This document shows positions 17,471 through 26,549 of a stretch of 64,000 nt of DNA, one piece after another. Source of the stretch: Flavobacteriales bacterium (GTDB taxonomy: Bacteria > Bacteroidota > Bacteroidia > Flavobacteriales_C > GCA-002722245). Under the pieces are notes generated by a model. That model saw only the letters and a list, made by a program, of their open reading frames with translations, made no database searches and was not told where the DNA came from. Numbering within the stretch: the first letter of the stretch is position 1; every line of letters begins with the position of its first letter. The position numbers were made by a program, and so were the translations under genes. The stretch covers positions 62,001 to 126,000 of the forward strand of contig JAHEZL010000003.1 in NCBI GenBank assembly GCA_023251095.1. Reading direction: 5' to 3'.

Positions 17471-18225
17471 ACTATTTCGCGAAATATTCAAATTATTATA
17501 ATCTCTTACATCAGAATAAGGATTACAGGGCTGAAGTGGAATATGTAATTTCCTTATTCAGGGAATACTCGTCAATTCCGGTGAAATCGGTTTTGGATAT
17601 TGGCTGCGGCACCGGAGTGCATGATGGGTTTTTTAATGAAGCAGGGCTGGAAATAAAAGGAATTGATCTTTCGGAAAGCATGATTTCCATTGCTAAAGAG
17701 CACTATGGTGAATTGAAAAATATTTCTTTTGAAGAGGGTGATTCTAAATTTTTTAAGCTTTCTCAAAAATTTGATTCAGTGGTTTCTTTGTTTCATGTAA
17801 TGTCTTACAATACTAAAAATGAAGATTTATTAAGCACGTTTAAAAATGTATACAGTCATTTAAAAGAGGGCGGAATTTTTGTTTTTGATTTTTGGTATGG
17901 ACCGGGAGTGCTTCAGGATTTACCATCTGCACGGGAGAAGGTGATGGAGGACGATAAAGTTCATGTTTTAAGAAAAACACATTCGCTCACTCATTTTCAT
18001 GAAAATATAGTGGATGTTAATTTTAATGTGCGTGTTACTTCCAAAATAGGAGATTCAGCCTACACAATAGATGAATTGCATAAAGTAAGGTATTTGTTTT
18101 ATCCCGAACTGCAGCATTTTTTAAGCGAAGCCGGATTTAAAACAACTAAACTTTTAAAATGGATGAGTAAGGATGAGCAGCCTGGAAATCAGGATTGGTA
18201 TGCTTTAGTAGTCGCTCAGAAATAA
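17467..18225 (+). CDS. SAM-dependent methyltransferase, amino-sugar type
   Basis: A 252-residue class I methyltransferase. The SAM-binding motif I is VLDIGCGTGVHDGFF (residues about 39-53), followed by the acidic motif IKGIDLSESMI. The N-terminus (FAKYSNYYNLLHQNKDYRAE) and overall length resemble the N-methyltransferases of 3-amino-3,6-dideoxy sugars (TylM1/DesVI group). It is a paralog of the enzyme encoded at 26546. The start ATG overlaps the cupin stop. It ends a two-gene unit and converges on glycosyltransferases of the opposite strand 7 bases away. Confidence 0.8.
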   Translation: MNYFAKYSNYYNLLHQNKDYRAEVEYVISLFREYSSIPVKSVLDIGCGTGVHDGFFNEAGLEIKGIDLSESMISIAKEHYGELKNISFEEGDSKFFKLSQKFDSVVSLFHVMSYNTKNEDLLSTFKNVYSHLKEGGIFVFDFWYGPGVLQDLPSAREKVMEDDKVHVLRKTHSLTHFHENIVDVNFNVRVTSKIGDSAYTIDELHKVRYLFYPELQHFLSEAGFKTTKLLKWMSKDEQPGNQDWYALVVAQK

Positions 18226-18232
18226 GAGTTGG

Positions 18233-19165
18233 CTAATTTTGAGGGAGTTTCCCCGTGAAAATTAAAAACAGTTTTTCTCTAATCCGTTGAAAAATTCCTG
18301 CTTTATTGTTTTTAAAAAATCGAATAAGTTCTTTTTTAGCTGTTTTGTTTTCCTCAACGTTTTGTTTTACAAGCTTTATTTTTCGAAGATTTATCTTGGT
18401 GTCCAATCCCATGCTTCCATTCTTGAAATGAGTTCCTGAACCATCAAACCCAATGTTTTCAACCATGTTTGAATTGGAATAGAGGATTAAACCATTGTTC
18501 ACTACAATTGAAGCAAACCATTTGATGTCCCAGGTATCCATTTTGCCATCAACATTTGCTTTTAGCTGATGCCAGTAATCAGGTTCAGCATTGTCTAGGG
18601 TGAGTCGGTTGTAAGCATTTTTTTTAATGATCTCATCCATTATTTCAGCCGGATCACGAATGAGTTTATCCCATCGGTCTTTCCATGTTGCCCAGCCCCA
18701 GGTATTGGCTACACTTAAAAAAAAGCTGGGAGGTAAGTCGGTAGTTTTTATTTTAAAAAGGCAGCCTGATATATGAAAAACATTTTTTTCATTTTCATAC
18801 ATGTTTAACGCGTCATTCATGAATTCCAGAAAATTTGGAGAAACCAAAATATCTTCTTCTAAAACAATCGCTTTTCCATAAGTGTTCATTACTTCCGTAA
18901 TGCCATCAAAAAAAGCATTGTTTAAGCCTTTGTTGGTGTCGGAAATCACCAGTTTAACGTTTTTGCACCATTGTTTACTCAGTACTAATTCTCTTAATAA
19001 TTTTATGTTGGCAACGTCGGTGCTATTCTCAGGGTATTTGGGTCCGTCGGAATATACAATTAAGTCGCTTTGATTTGCTAAAGAATTTTTTTCAATCGCC
19101 TCTAGTGTTTGTCGGAGGTAATCTACCCGTTTATAGGCCATAATGACAATTGGAGCAGGCTTCAT
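18233..19165 (-). CDS. GT-A glycosyltransferase, paralog 1
   Basis: 310 residues from ATG 19165. A TTG start at 19234 would add 23 residues and overlap the previous gene, but the two paralogs (19231-20127 and 61950-62888) both begin right at the conserved APIVI..YKR segment, so 19165 is preferred. Motifs are PAPIVIMAYKRVDYLRQTLE, the acidic metal site VLEEDILVSPNFLEFM (DXD-like), and NTWGWATWKDRW, followed by WDIKWFAS and ENIGFDGSGTH. The arrangement resembles GT13-like or GT2-like GT-A enzymes. Donor and acceptor are unknown. It follows its paralog on the minus strand with a 65-base gap. Confidence 0.82.
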   Translation of the reverse strand: MKPAPIVIMAYKRVDYLRQTLEAIEKNSLANQSDLIVYSDGPKYPENSTDVANIKLLRELVLSKQWCKNVKLVISDTNKGLNNAFFDGITEVMNTYGKAIVLEEDILVSPNFLEFMNDALNMYENEKNVFHISGCLFKIKTTDLPPSFFLSVANTWGWATWKDRWDKLIRDPAEIMDEIIKKNAYNRLTLDNAEPDYWHQLKANVDGKMDTWDIKWFASIVVNNGLILYSNSNMVENIGFDGSGTHFKNGSMGLDTKINLRKIKLVKQNVEENKTAKKELIRFFKNNKAGIFQRIREKLFLIFTGKLPQN

Positions 19166-19230
19166 CGGAATTTTTGAATTATTTTTTTTGACATGGTCAA
19201 TAGTTGTAAAAACGCATTTCTGCTCCTTAA

Positions 19231-20127
19231 TCAATCTATTTTCAGCCGTCTTTTTATTCTGTGTAAAAGAGTAGGATTAAAATTTCTTCTATAAAAATCT
19301 TCAAATAAGCGATGTGCTTTTTTACTTTCCTTAACCTCTATTTTCTCCATTGTTATGGGTTGATCATATAGGTCCACATGAAAGATGGTGGTTTCCTTAC
19401 AATGCGTTCCTGAATTGTCGTGACCAATATTTTGAACCAGTGATTTTCCGGGGAAGAGGGTTAGTTTATTGTACAAAATTGCTTGCGCATAAATGATAAT
19501 ATCCCAGGCAGGAGTTTCTTTTTTTAATTGATCTTCCATCATCTCTGAATAGGGATAAGCTCCGTTGAAATTCATTTTATCAATGAGTTTTTCTTTTTTG
19601 AGATCTGCCATTATTTTTTTTCCGTCAGAATGGTATAAATCCCACGATCTTTTCCATGTTCCCCATCCCCAGGTGTCTGTTCCTTGCAAGAAAAAACTAT
19701 CAGGTAATTTGCCTTTAACCGGATAAACGTATCCCGACACGAAGCCTACCTTTTCCTCATTTTCGTAATAATGAAGGCCGTCATTGATGAATTTTAAAAA
19801 GTATTTTGAAGTAACAATATCGTCTTCCAAAACGATGACCTTCCCATATTTATTAATGATTTCCCCTACACCATGCATAATGGATTGACTCAAACCGAAG
19901 TTCTTTTCACGCTCACAAACTTGAATTTTTTTAAACCCGGTAACGCCTTTCAGGTATTGACGAACAGCTTTTACGGCCTCTTCATCTTCCTTTGTTTTTG
20001 CTCCGTCAGAATATATGTAAACGTGACTCTCGGATGCCAGAGTGTTGCTTTTTAAAGCCTCTATGGTTTGTTGTAAATGAAAAAGTCTTTTGTATGGGAA
20101 AATTACTATGGGAGCTAATTCGGGCAT
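19231..20127 (-). CDS. GT-A glycosyltransferase, paralog 2
   Basis: A 298-residue paralog of the enzymes at 18233 and 61950. It has the N-terminal PELAPIVIFPYKRLFHLQQT, the metal site VLEDDIVTSKYFLKFI, TDTWGWGTWKRSWDL in place of WGWATW, and QNIGHDNSGTHC near the C-terminus. No membrane segment is present, so it is a cytoplasmic or peripheral transferase. It starts at ATG 20127 and shares a 235-base divergent region with the methyltransferase at 20363. The cluster thus has a two-gene minus-strand unit set between two plus-strand units. Confidence 0.83.
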   Translation of the reverse strand: MPELAPIVIFPYKRLFHLQQTIEALKSNTLASESHVYIYSDGAKTKEDEEAVKAVRQYLKGVTGFKKIQVCEREKNFGLSQSIMHGVGEIINKYGKVIVLEDDIVTSKYFLKFINDGLHYYENEEKVGFVSGYVYPVKGKLPDSFFLQGTDTWGWGTWKRSWDLYHSDGKKIMADLKKEKLIDKMNFNGAYPYSEMMEDQLKKETPAWDIIIYAQAILYNKLTLFPGKSLVQNIGHDNSGTHCKETTIFHVDLYDQPITMEKIEVKESKKAHRLFEDFYRRNFNPTLLHRIKRRLKID

Positions 20128-20292
20128 GATTCGGATTTATTATTTTGAAATATTTAATGCTTTAATTTCATTTGTGTTATGAGAAGCTATGTGGTTATTA
20201 TGCTTTATAACATTGATTTTTAAAGAGTTATAAAATATTTCATAGAAGAATGTTTTTTATATAATGAAGTCGCCAAATTAATAATTCTTTCA

Positions 20293-20321
20293 TTGATGTT
20301 GCGAAATATTTTCGATATTTG
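20293..20321 (+). promoter_or_regulatory. Possible promoter of the main glycan operon
   Basis: TTG (20293-20295), 18 bases, GATATTTG (20314-20321), one mismatch from TAnnTTTG, 41 bases before ATG 20363. The rest of the 235-base gap is AT-rich with no other structure that I can support. Confidence 0.4.
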
Positions 20322-20362
20322 CGCATGAATTTTTTTTCTAAAAACTTATTTAACGTTTTACT

Positions 20363-21055
20363 ATGAGGGAATTTATTAAATCGTTGATTCCGCCGATAGT
20401 AATCAAGGCATTAAGAAAAGTAATGCCGGCTAATAATTCCGACCAAATTTTATTGACTTTGGAAGATCAGAACAAGGGTCAGTATTGGGGGGATCTTGCT
20501 GATTTGCTGGAAACATGGGGTGATGATCATGTTTGGAATGAAATCCAAATGTTTTTATACGATAAAAAAGGTAAAGTACTCGATATCGCATGCGGTACAG
20601 GAGCTACGATGCAAAGACTTTCTGCATTTCCTGCTTTGGAACTTTATGGTGTTGACAATTCAAAAGAATTGATTGATAAGTGCAGATTGAAAGGTTTTGA
20701 TGATCAGTATCTTAACACTCAGGATGTTTTGCGAAAATTGAATTATGAGGATAATTTTTTCGATTATTCTTATTCCATAGGCTTGCTGCATTATATTAAA
20801 AAAGAGGAGTTGAGTAACTTTGTGAATGAACTTCACCGCATTACTCGGGTGGCATCGTTTCATAAATTACCAATGTCTTTACATGATACCGATCAGGAAG
20901 AGGTTACTACCTGGCAAAAATACATCAACAATTCAAGTGTATGGTGGGCCAATGAATTGAAGAAAAAATTCACTAGAGTCGAGGTCATAAAATCAGGATG
21001 GAAAGACAATGATTATGCCTTGTCCAAGGGGGTGTGGTTGGTTTGTATTAAGTAG
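20363..21055 (+). CDS. SAM-dependent methyltransferase
   Basis: A 230-residue class I methyltransferase. Motif I is VLDIACGTGATMQRL (residues about 72-86), followed by LYGVDNSKELIDKC and the later acidic NFFDYSYSIGLLHYI. The first 30 residues (FIKSLIPPIVIKALRKVM) are amphipathic and may touch the membrane. It is the first gene of the main plus-strand glycan run, 8 bases before the aminotransferase gene. The C-terminal part lacks the signature of any sugar O- or N-methyltransferase I know, so the acceptor is open. Confidence 0.78.
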   Translation: MREFIKSLIPPIVIKALRKVMPANNSDQILLTLEDQNKGQYWGDLADLLETWGDDHVWNEIQMFLYDKKGKVLDIACGTGATMQRLSAFPALELYGVDNSKELIDKCRLKGFDDQYLNTQDVLRKLNYEDNFFDYSYSIGLLHYIKKEELSNFVNELHRITRVASFHKLPMSLHDTDQEEVTTWQKYINNSSVWWANELKKKFTRVEVIKSGWKDNDYALSKGVWLVCIK

Positions 21056-21063
21056 TATAAGAG

Positions 21064-22338
21064 ATGCTCAAAAAAATATACGGTGATATAAAATCCTTTC
21101 TTCTTTTTTTTCCCCGTTTGTCATTACTTTTTGAAAAAACACAAAATTACCTTCTTCGCCGTCGGAACAATCAGGTACCACATGTTGCCTCCAACGAATT
21201 AAAAAGAGTTGCTGAAGTATTGGTGTCACCGGGCTGGAATATGAATTATGGTAAAGGCCTGATGCATGAAAAGCTGGAAGAAGAATTTGCAGCTTACGTA
21301 GGTACAAATTATGCTGTAGCTGTTAATACAGGAGGAATGGCTTTGCAAATGTCGCTCCGAGCCCTGGGCGTAAAGCCCGGAGATGAAGTGTTGCATCAGG
21401 TAGATACGTGCATGGCCAATCCTTTTGCTGTAATGAATGCTTTCGCAACGCCAATTCTTACCGATATTTCAGGAGATACTTTCATGATGGATTTTAACGA
21501 TGCTGAAAAAAGTATATCAAAAAACACCAAGGTCATCATGCCAATACACATGTGGGGAAATCCTTGCAATATGGATAAGGTACAGGAATTGGCGGATAAA
21601 CATAAATTGCATGTTATAGAAGATTCCTGTTTGTCGCTGGGTGCTGCCTGGAAAGGTAAAAAAACCGGATCCATGGGTAATGTCGGAGTTTTTTCTTTGG
21701 GTTGTATTAAACCGATACAAGCCGGAGAAGGTGGTGTCATTACCACAAATGATGCTGCTTTAGCCAAGGAATTGCGAACTTTACGCTCATGGGGGGAAAT
21801 GACGGCTGAATACGGTGTAAGAGATCATAAAGAACTTGCCTGGAATGGTCGTATGTCGGAAATAGTTGCTGCTGTTGGTTTAGAGCAATTGCGCGGTTAT
21901 AGTGCTCAGCTGGAGAAAAAAATGGAAGCGCTTGAATTATTTAAATCATATCTTACACAAAGAGAGGGAATTCAAATTGTTGATGCAGGTGTAAACGGGG
22001 TGTCTTCTTATGGTCAGGTGGTGTTGAAATTAAATGCTCCGGCTTTGGGTTTATCTAAAAAGGAGTTGATGCACAGCATGACAGAAAATGGTGTTATTCA
22101 TTGGCATGCCAACTTTGAACCGGTAAATCAACTGCAGTTTTTTACTCAGGGAAATTGGAAAAAATGGATAACAGCAGGTGATTTACAAAAGGCAGAAAGT
22201 AATTTCACCAGAAAATTTTCCAATTCAGAACGCGTGTACGCGGAAGAAGGATTGGGCTTAAACAACAGTCATTTTCTTTCTAAAAAAGAAGTGAATGAAT
22301 TAATATTGAAGATGGATAAAATATTAAAGAAAAAATGA
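21064..22338 (+). CDS. DegT/DnrJ/EryC1-type PLP aminotransferase
   Basis: A 424-residue fold-type I aminotransferase that normally aminates a keto-sugar nucleotide using glutamate. The PLP lysine is Lys216 in GVFSLGCIKPIQAGEGG, and the PLP-ring contact is in HVIEDSCLSLGA. It has an extra N-terminal 45 residues compared with the usual family length, and the substrate loop NGRMSEIVAAVGLEQL is kept. It overlaps the next glycosyltransferase by 4 bases. A second, more typical DegT enzyme is at 25446, so two amination steps or two amino sugars are implied. Confidence 0.87.
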   Translation: MLKKIYGDIKSFLLFFPRLSLLFEKTQNYLLRRRNNQVPHVASNELKRVAEVLVSPGWNMNYGKGLMHEKLEEEFAAYVGTNYAVAVNTGGMALQMSLRALGVKPGDEVLHQVDTCMANPFAVMNAFATPILTDISGDTFMMDFNDAEKSISKNTKVIMPIHMWGNPCNMDKVQELADKHKLHVIEDSCLSLGAAWKGKKTGSMGNVGVFSLGCIKPIQAGEGGVITTNDAALAKELRTLRSWGEMTAEYGVRDHKELAWNGRMSEIVAAVGLEQLRGYSAQLEKKMEALELFKSYLTQREGIQIVDAGVNGVSSYGQVVLKLNAPALGLSKKELMHSMTENGVIHWHANFEPVNQLQFFTQGNWKKWITAGDLQKAESNFTRKFSNSERVYAEEGLGLNNSHFLSKKEVNELILKMDKILKKK

Positions 22339-23519
22339 GAATAGGACTCAATTGCATAGATGTTAATCCGGATTATGTTGGCGGTGTAAATACTTATGTG
22401 TTGGGTATTGTTACGGGATTACATCAGTTAAAGAATAACCATTCTTTGCAAATATATGTCACTTCTTTAAACAGGCATGTTTTTCAAAATTTTGAAGAAA
22501 AAGGCCGCGTAGAGCTTTTTGAATTTCCGGTTCCTTTAAAAGCAAGAAATCTGAGCTGGAAGGCTTTTAGGGTAGGTATTCCATTTTTGTATGAATGGGT
22601 AGTTGATTTTTCTTATGCTAAAATTCGTTCGGTAATTGAGAAAAATTCAGATGTTATATATACACCTACTTCCAATTCACTATATTACAAAAGCAATATT
22701 CCCTCTGTACTTTCAATGCACGATATACAACACGATCATTTTCCTGAATTTTTTTCCGAACTGGAATTAAAACGCAGAAAAATGACCTATCACTCCAGTG
22801 CAAAACACGCTCATTATCTTCAGGCAAGCAGTCGCTATATCAAAGAGGATTTCATGAGTCATTTTAGTTTTTTAAAAGCCGATCAAATTTTTGTAATATC
22901 AGAAGGGGTAAACAACGATATTTTTAAAACTACCGTTATCGACACCTCTGTTTTGGATAAATATAAAATCCCGAAAAAATATCTTTTCTATCCGGCTCAA
23001 TTGTGGCATCATAAAAACCATTTGCATTTGTTAAATGCATTGATAAAGGTGAAGGAAAAAACCGGAATATCATTTCCATTGGTGTTAACAGGCCAGAAGT
23101 TTTCTGCTTCGGAGCAAATTTTTAAATACATAGAAGATAACAAACTCACTGATGTTTTATACTTAGGGAAAGTTCCTCTTCAAGATCTGATTTCAATATA
23201 TCACAACGCAACAATAGTTGTTACTACCAGTTTGCACGAATCCAGTTCTCTTCCCATATTTGAAGCAGCGGCCTCAGGTACTGCTATCGTAGCGTCCAAC
23301 ATCCCTCCAAATGTGGAAACAGCAGAACATTTATCAATTAATATATTTGAAAGAGATAGTGTTGATTCTTTGGCTGAAACTTTAGTTAAAGTATGGAACG
23401 ATGAAGAATTGAGAAAAGAACAGATCAGTCATAATTTGAAAACAATTGATATTTATTCATGGAAAAATATTGCTTTGCAATATGTTTCTGCTTTTGAAAA
23501 AATTTATAAAACCCTTTAG
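22335..23519 (+). CDS. Glycosyltransferase family 4
   Basis: A 394-residue GT-B enzyme. The N-terminal domain begins RIGLNCIDVNPDYVGGVNTY. The C-terminal donor domain has FYPAQLWHHKNHLHLLNAL, VLTGQKFS, LYLGKVPLQDLISIYHNA and SSSLPIFEAAASGTAIVAS, which carries the E-x7-E-like catalytic and donor motif. It resembles the enzyme at 27307, which has the same PAQ-W-HKNH segment, so the two are likely paralogs with different acceptors. Overlapping start (ATGA) with the aminotransferase. Confidence 0.88.
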   Translation: MRIGLNCIDVNPDYVGGVNTYVLGIVTGLHQLKNNHSLQIYVTSLNRHVFQNFEEKGRVELFEFPVPLKARNLSWKAFRVGIPFLYEWVVDFSYAKIRSVIEKNSDVIYTPTSNSLYYKSNIPSVLSMHDIQHDHFPEFFSELELKRRKMTYHSSAKHAHYLQASSRYIKEDFMSHFSFLKADQIFVISEGVNNDIFKTTVIDTSVLDKYKIPKKYLFYPAQLWHHKNHLHLLNALIKVKEKTGISFPLVLTGQKFSASEQIFKYIEDNKLTDVLYLGKVPLQDLISIYHNATIVVTTSLHESSSLPIFEAAASGTAIVASNIPPNVETAEHLSINIFERDSVDSLAETLVKVWNDEELRKEQISHNLKTIDIYSWKNIALQYVSAFEKIYKTL

Positions 23520-23534
23520 CTTTTTAAATTCAAC

Positions 23535-24488
23535 TTGCTTAAAATCTCTATCATAACACCATCCTTTAATCAAGGGCAATATATAGAAGATACAATTCTC
23601 TCTGTGCTAGGGCAGGATTATAGTAATTTGGAATACCTTATAATGGATGGCGGAAGCAAGGATCAAACCCTTGATGTTATTAAAAAGTATGAAGATAAAA
23701 TCACCTATTGGGAAAGTAAAAAAGATAAAGGGCAGTCGCACGCGATCAATAAAGGATTGAGTAAAGCTACAGGGGATATCGTTGCATGGTTGAACAGTGA
23801 CGACATGTATACCGATAATGCCTTGAAGAGAGTAGCCAATATTTTTCTCAAAAATCCCGAAGTAGATATTGTTTACGGCAACGTATGGCAATGTTATCCG
23901 AAAGAAACAGAAAAACACATCAACAAAAAGTTTAATCCTAAGCATTTCCTAACAGGAGTGAATATGCATCAGCCTTCTGTTTTCTGGCGAAGAAAATTGC
24001 ATGATACAATAGGTTTTTTGGATGAAGAGCTCTATTACACTATGGATTATGATTTATGGCTGCGCTTGTTTTACAATTACAAATCCTATAAAACCGAGAC
24101 TATACTTAGTAAATTCCGTTGTCATGAGGAAGCGAAAACCAGTAACAATCCGAAAGGAATTTATATGGATTACAGAAAATGTATTTCCCGCTTTTTCCGT
24201 TCTGCCCAATTTGATGAATACCTTCCTGTTTTGAGAATGCTGAAGATTTATGATCATTCGGATAAACAGATATATAAGATGTCGCATCAGTTTACGGATA
24301 AAGCAAAAAAGGAAATTATTGATGAATACATCTTCAATTGTGCTATACAGGAATATTCCTTCGGAAATATTGCTGCAACCAACAAAATTTTGAATTACTG
24401 TCTGACTACCACTTATAAAAAACAAGCCCGTCGTTTCATGCTTAAAAATAATTTAGGTGTCAGAAAGATGATTAACCTCTTTAAATAA
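23535..24488 (+). CDS. Glycosyltransferase family 2
   Basis: A 317-residue GT-A enzyme. It has KISIITPSFNQGQYIEDT, LEYLIMDGGSKDQTLDVI, the DXD-type AWLNSDDMYTDNAL, and MHQPSVFWRRKL with YYTMDYDLWLRL. The start is TTG at 23535, because the conserved first beta-strand begins at the third residue and the next ATG lies well inside the fold. It shares the last base of its stop with the start of the next GT2 gene. The sugar is unknown. Confidence 0.87.
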   Translation: MLKISIITPSFNQGQYIEDTILSVLGQDYSNLEYLIMDGGSKDQTLDVIKKYEDKITYWESKKDKGQSHAINKGLSKATGDIVAWLNSDDMYTDNALKRVANIFLKNPEVDIVYGNVWQCYPKETEKHINKKFNPKHFLTGVNMHQPSVFWRRKLHDTIGFLDEELYYTMDYDLWLRLFYNYKSYKTETILSKFRCHEEAKTSNNPKGIYMDYRKCISRFFRSAQFDEYLPVLRMLKIYDHSDKQIYKMSHQFTDKAKKEIIDEYIFNCAIQEYSFGNIAATNKILNYCLTTTYKKQARRFMLKNNLGVRKMINLFK

Positions 24489-25405
24489 TGAATGAAAGTA
24501 TTTTTTTTACAGTTGTAATCCCTACCTATAATCGCGGAAAATTAATCATTGATACTCTGGAGACTGTATTGAATCAGAGTTATCGTAATTACGAAGTAAT
24601 TGTAGTTGATAATTGTTCTACCGATGATACCGACATGATTTTACAACCTTATATAGAAAAGGGATTGATTCGATATATCAAACACGATAAAAATTACGAG
24701 AGGGCCAAATCCAGAAATACAGGAATGCAAAACGCTAAAGGTGATTTTTTAACCTTATTGGATTCCGATGATTATATGTACGTTAATTGTTTGAAAGATG
24801 CTGCGGAATACGCTGTGCAGAATCCGGAAATTAAAGTTTTTCAAAACATGTACGAGTTGGTGAATGAGAAAAAGGAAAAAATATATTCCTATACTTTCCC
24901 TTCTCTTGAGAACCAGTATAAATCTTTGTCGAGTGGTAATTTTATGGCTTGTATAGGCGGATTTATACACAAAGATGTGTATGATAAAATTCAGTTTGAT
25001 ACCACTCGTGAATTAACCGGCTCCGAAGATTATGAATATTGGTTCCGGGTTTTTGCAAAGCATAAGGTGGGAAGAATCAATAAAGTGAATTCGGGAGTTT
25101 TGCAGCATGAAGGTCGATCAGTTAATTTTGATACTTTCGATTTAATGATCAAACACAAGGATTATATTGTGGCTATGATTCGCCGACATTCTTCGGTTAA
25201 AGAAAAATTTGAAAAATATATTCCGCGTTTTGAAGCTTCGTTTCTTATTTATGCGGCGATTAAATCCAATCAGGCCGGATTGTTTAAAAAATCACGACAG
25301 TTGTTGCGTATGGCTTTAAAAGCCGATGCGTCAGTATTGTTTACGAAACGTTTTGTCAGAGTATATCAAATTGCCTTATTCAAAAATAAAATATTTAAGT
25401 CTTGA
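24488..25405 (+). CDS. Glycosyltransferase family 2
   Basis: A 305-residue GT-A enzyme. Key segments are FTVVIPTYNRGKLIIDTLET, VIVVDNCSTDDTDMIL, the nucleotide and metal site LTLLDSDDYMYVNCL, and GSEDYEYWFRVF, which supplies the likely ED catalytic residues. No membrane helices are present. The TAATG junction with the preceding gene implies coupled translation. It is followed by a 40-base gap before the second DegT aminotransferase. Confidence 0.88.
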   Translation: MNESIFFTVVIPTYNRGKLIIDTLETVLNQSYRNYEVIVVDNCSTDDTDMILQPYIEKGLIRYIKHDKNYERAKSRNTGMQNAKGDFLTLLDSDDYMYVNCLKDAAEYAVQNPEIKVFQNMYELVNEKKEKIYSYTFPSLENQYKSLSSGNFMACIGGFIHKDVYDKIQFDTTRELTGSEDYEYWFRVFAKHKVGRINKVNSGVLQHEGRSVNFDTFDLMIKHKDYIVAMIRRHSSVKEKFEKYIPRFEASFLIYAAIKSNQAGLFKKSRQLLRMALKADASVLFTKRFVRVYQIALFKNKIFKS

Positions 25406-25445
25406 TTTTTGTGTATTTTAGGAGATCAAAATTTCAATTAAAACC

Positions 25446-26549
25446 ATGATCCCTGTATTTGAACCGCAATATGATGACAAAGAAATTAACCTTGTCGTTG
25501 CTGCATTAAAAGCGGGAGAAATTTCAGGTACGTTTGGAAAATACATTGAGGAATTTGAAAATCTTTTTGCTCAATATTCGGGTTGTAAATATGGTGTTGC
25601 AGTAAGCAATGGAACCACTGCTTTACACATGGCTGTAGCTGCATTGGAAATTCAAAGAGGAGATGAAATTCTGGTAAGTGCCAGTACCAATATTGCTTCG
25701 GCATTGTGCGTTTATCATAATCAGGGAATTACCGTGCCGATTGATTCTGAACCGGAAACATGGAACCTCGATATTTCACTGATAGAAAAATTAATTACTC
25801 CCAAAACAAAAGCTATTATTCCTGTGCATTTGTTCGGTCATCCTGTGCAAATGAATGACCTGATGAAAATAGCTGCTAAACATAAAATAGCTGTTATTGA
25901 AGATGCGGCCGAAGCACATGGTGCTTTGTGCGACGGGCAGAAAGTAGGAAGTTTTGGAGATATGAATTGCTTTAGTTTTTACGCTAATAAAATCATTACA
26001 ACCGGTGAAGGAGGGATGATCACTACAAATAATTCGGAGCTCGCAGAAAAATTAAGATCATTAAGAAATCTCGGTTTCGCAAAACCAAGGTTTTTACATA
26101 AAGTACCTGCATTTAATTTCCGTATGACAGGTATGCAGGCTGCATTTGGTGTTGGCCAGATGAGTAAAATAGATCAGGTGATTGATCAAAAAAGAATATT
26201 GGCACAATGGTATACTCATGAACTGGAAAGCATCAATGCATTACAATTACCGATAGAGAAATCATGGGCTAAAAATGTATACTGGATGTATGGCGTTAAA
26301 CTGAAAAAAGAATTCGGTTTTAACCGTGATAAATTAATGCAGGACCTCCTGGCGGAGGGAATAGATACGCGAACTTTTTTCTGTCCGATGAGCCGGCAAC
26401 CTTTCCTTTACGAACAAAAAGATTTTCGTGGTACGACTCCTGTGGCGGATGATTTGTGGGAAAACGGATTTTACTTACCTTCTTCTATTATTTTAACTCA
26501 AAAAGAGGTGCAATTTATTGGCGCTGCTTTAAAAAAGTTATTGGCATGA
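25446..26549 (+). CDS. DegT/DnrJ/EryC1-type PLP aminotransferase
   Basis: A 367-residue sugar aminotransferase of standard length. The PLP lysine is Lys182 in CFSFYANKIITTGEGG, and the acidic PLP contact is in AVIEDAAEAHGA. Substrate-side motifs are VSNGTTALHMAVAAL, FNFRMTGMQAAFG and STNIASAL. It resembles perosamine-type and PglE/PseC-type enzymes that aminate a 4- or 3-keto sugar nucleotide. It overlaps by 4 bases a TylM1/DesVI-like methyltransferase, which would suit methylation of the new amine. Confidence 0.9.
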   Translation: MIPVFEPQYDDKEINLVVAALKAGEISGTFGKYIEEFENLFAQYSGCKYGVAVSNGTTALHMAVAALEIQRGDEILVSASTNIASALCVYHNQGITVPIDSEPETWNLDISLIEKLITPKTKAIIPVHLFGHPVQMNDLMKIAAKHKIAVIEDAAEAHGALCDGQKVGSFGDMNCFSFYANKIITTGEGGMITTNNSELAEKLRSLRNLGFAKPRFLHKVPAFNFRMTGMQAAFGVGQMSKIDQVIDQKRILAQWYTHELESINALQLPIEKSWAKNVYWMYGVKLKKEFGFNRDKLMQDLLAEGIDTRTFFCPMSRQPFLYEQKDFRGTTPVADDLWENGFYLPSSIILTQKEVQFIGAALKKLLA

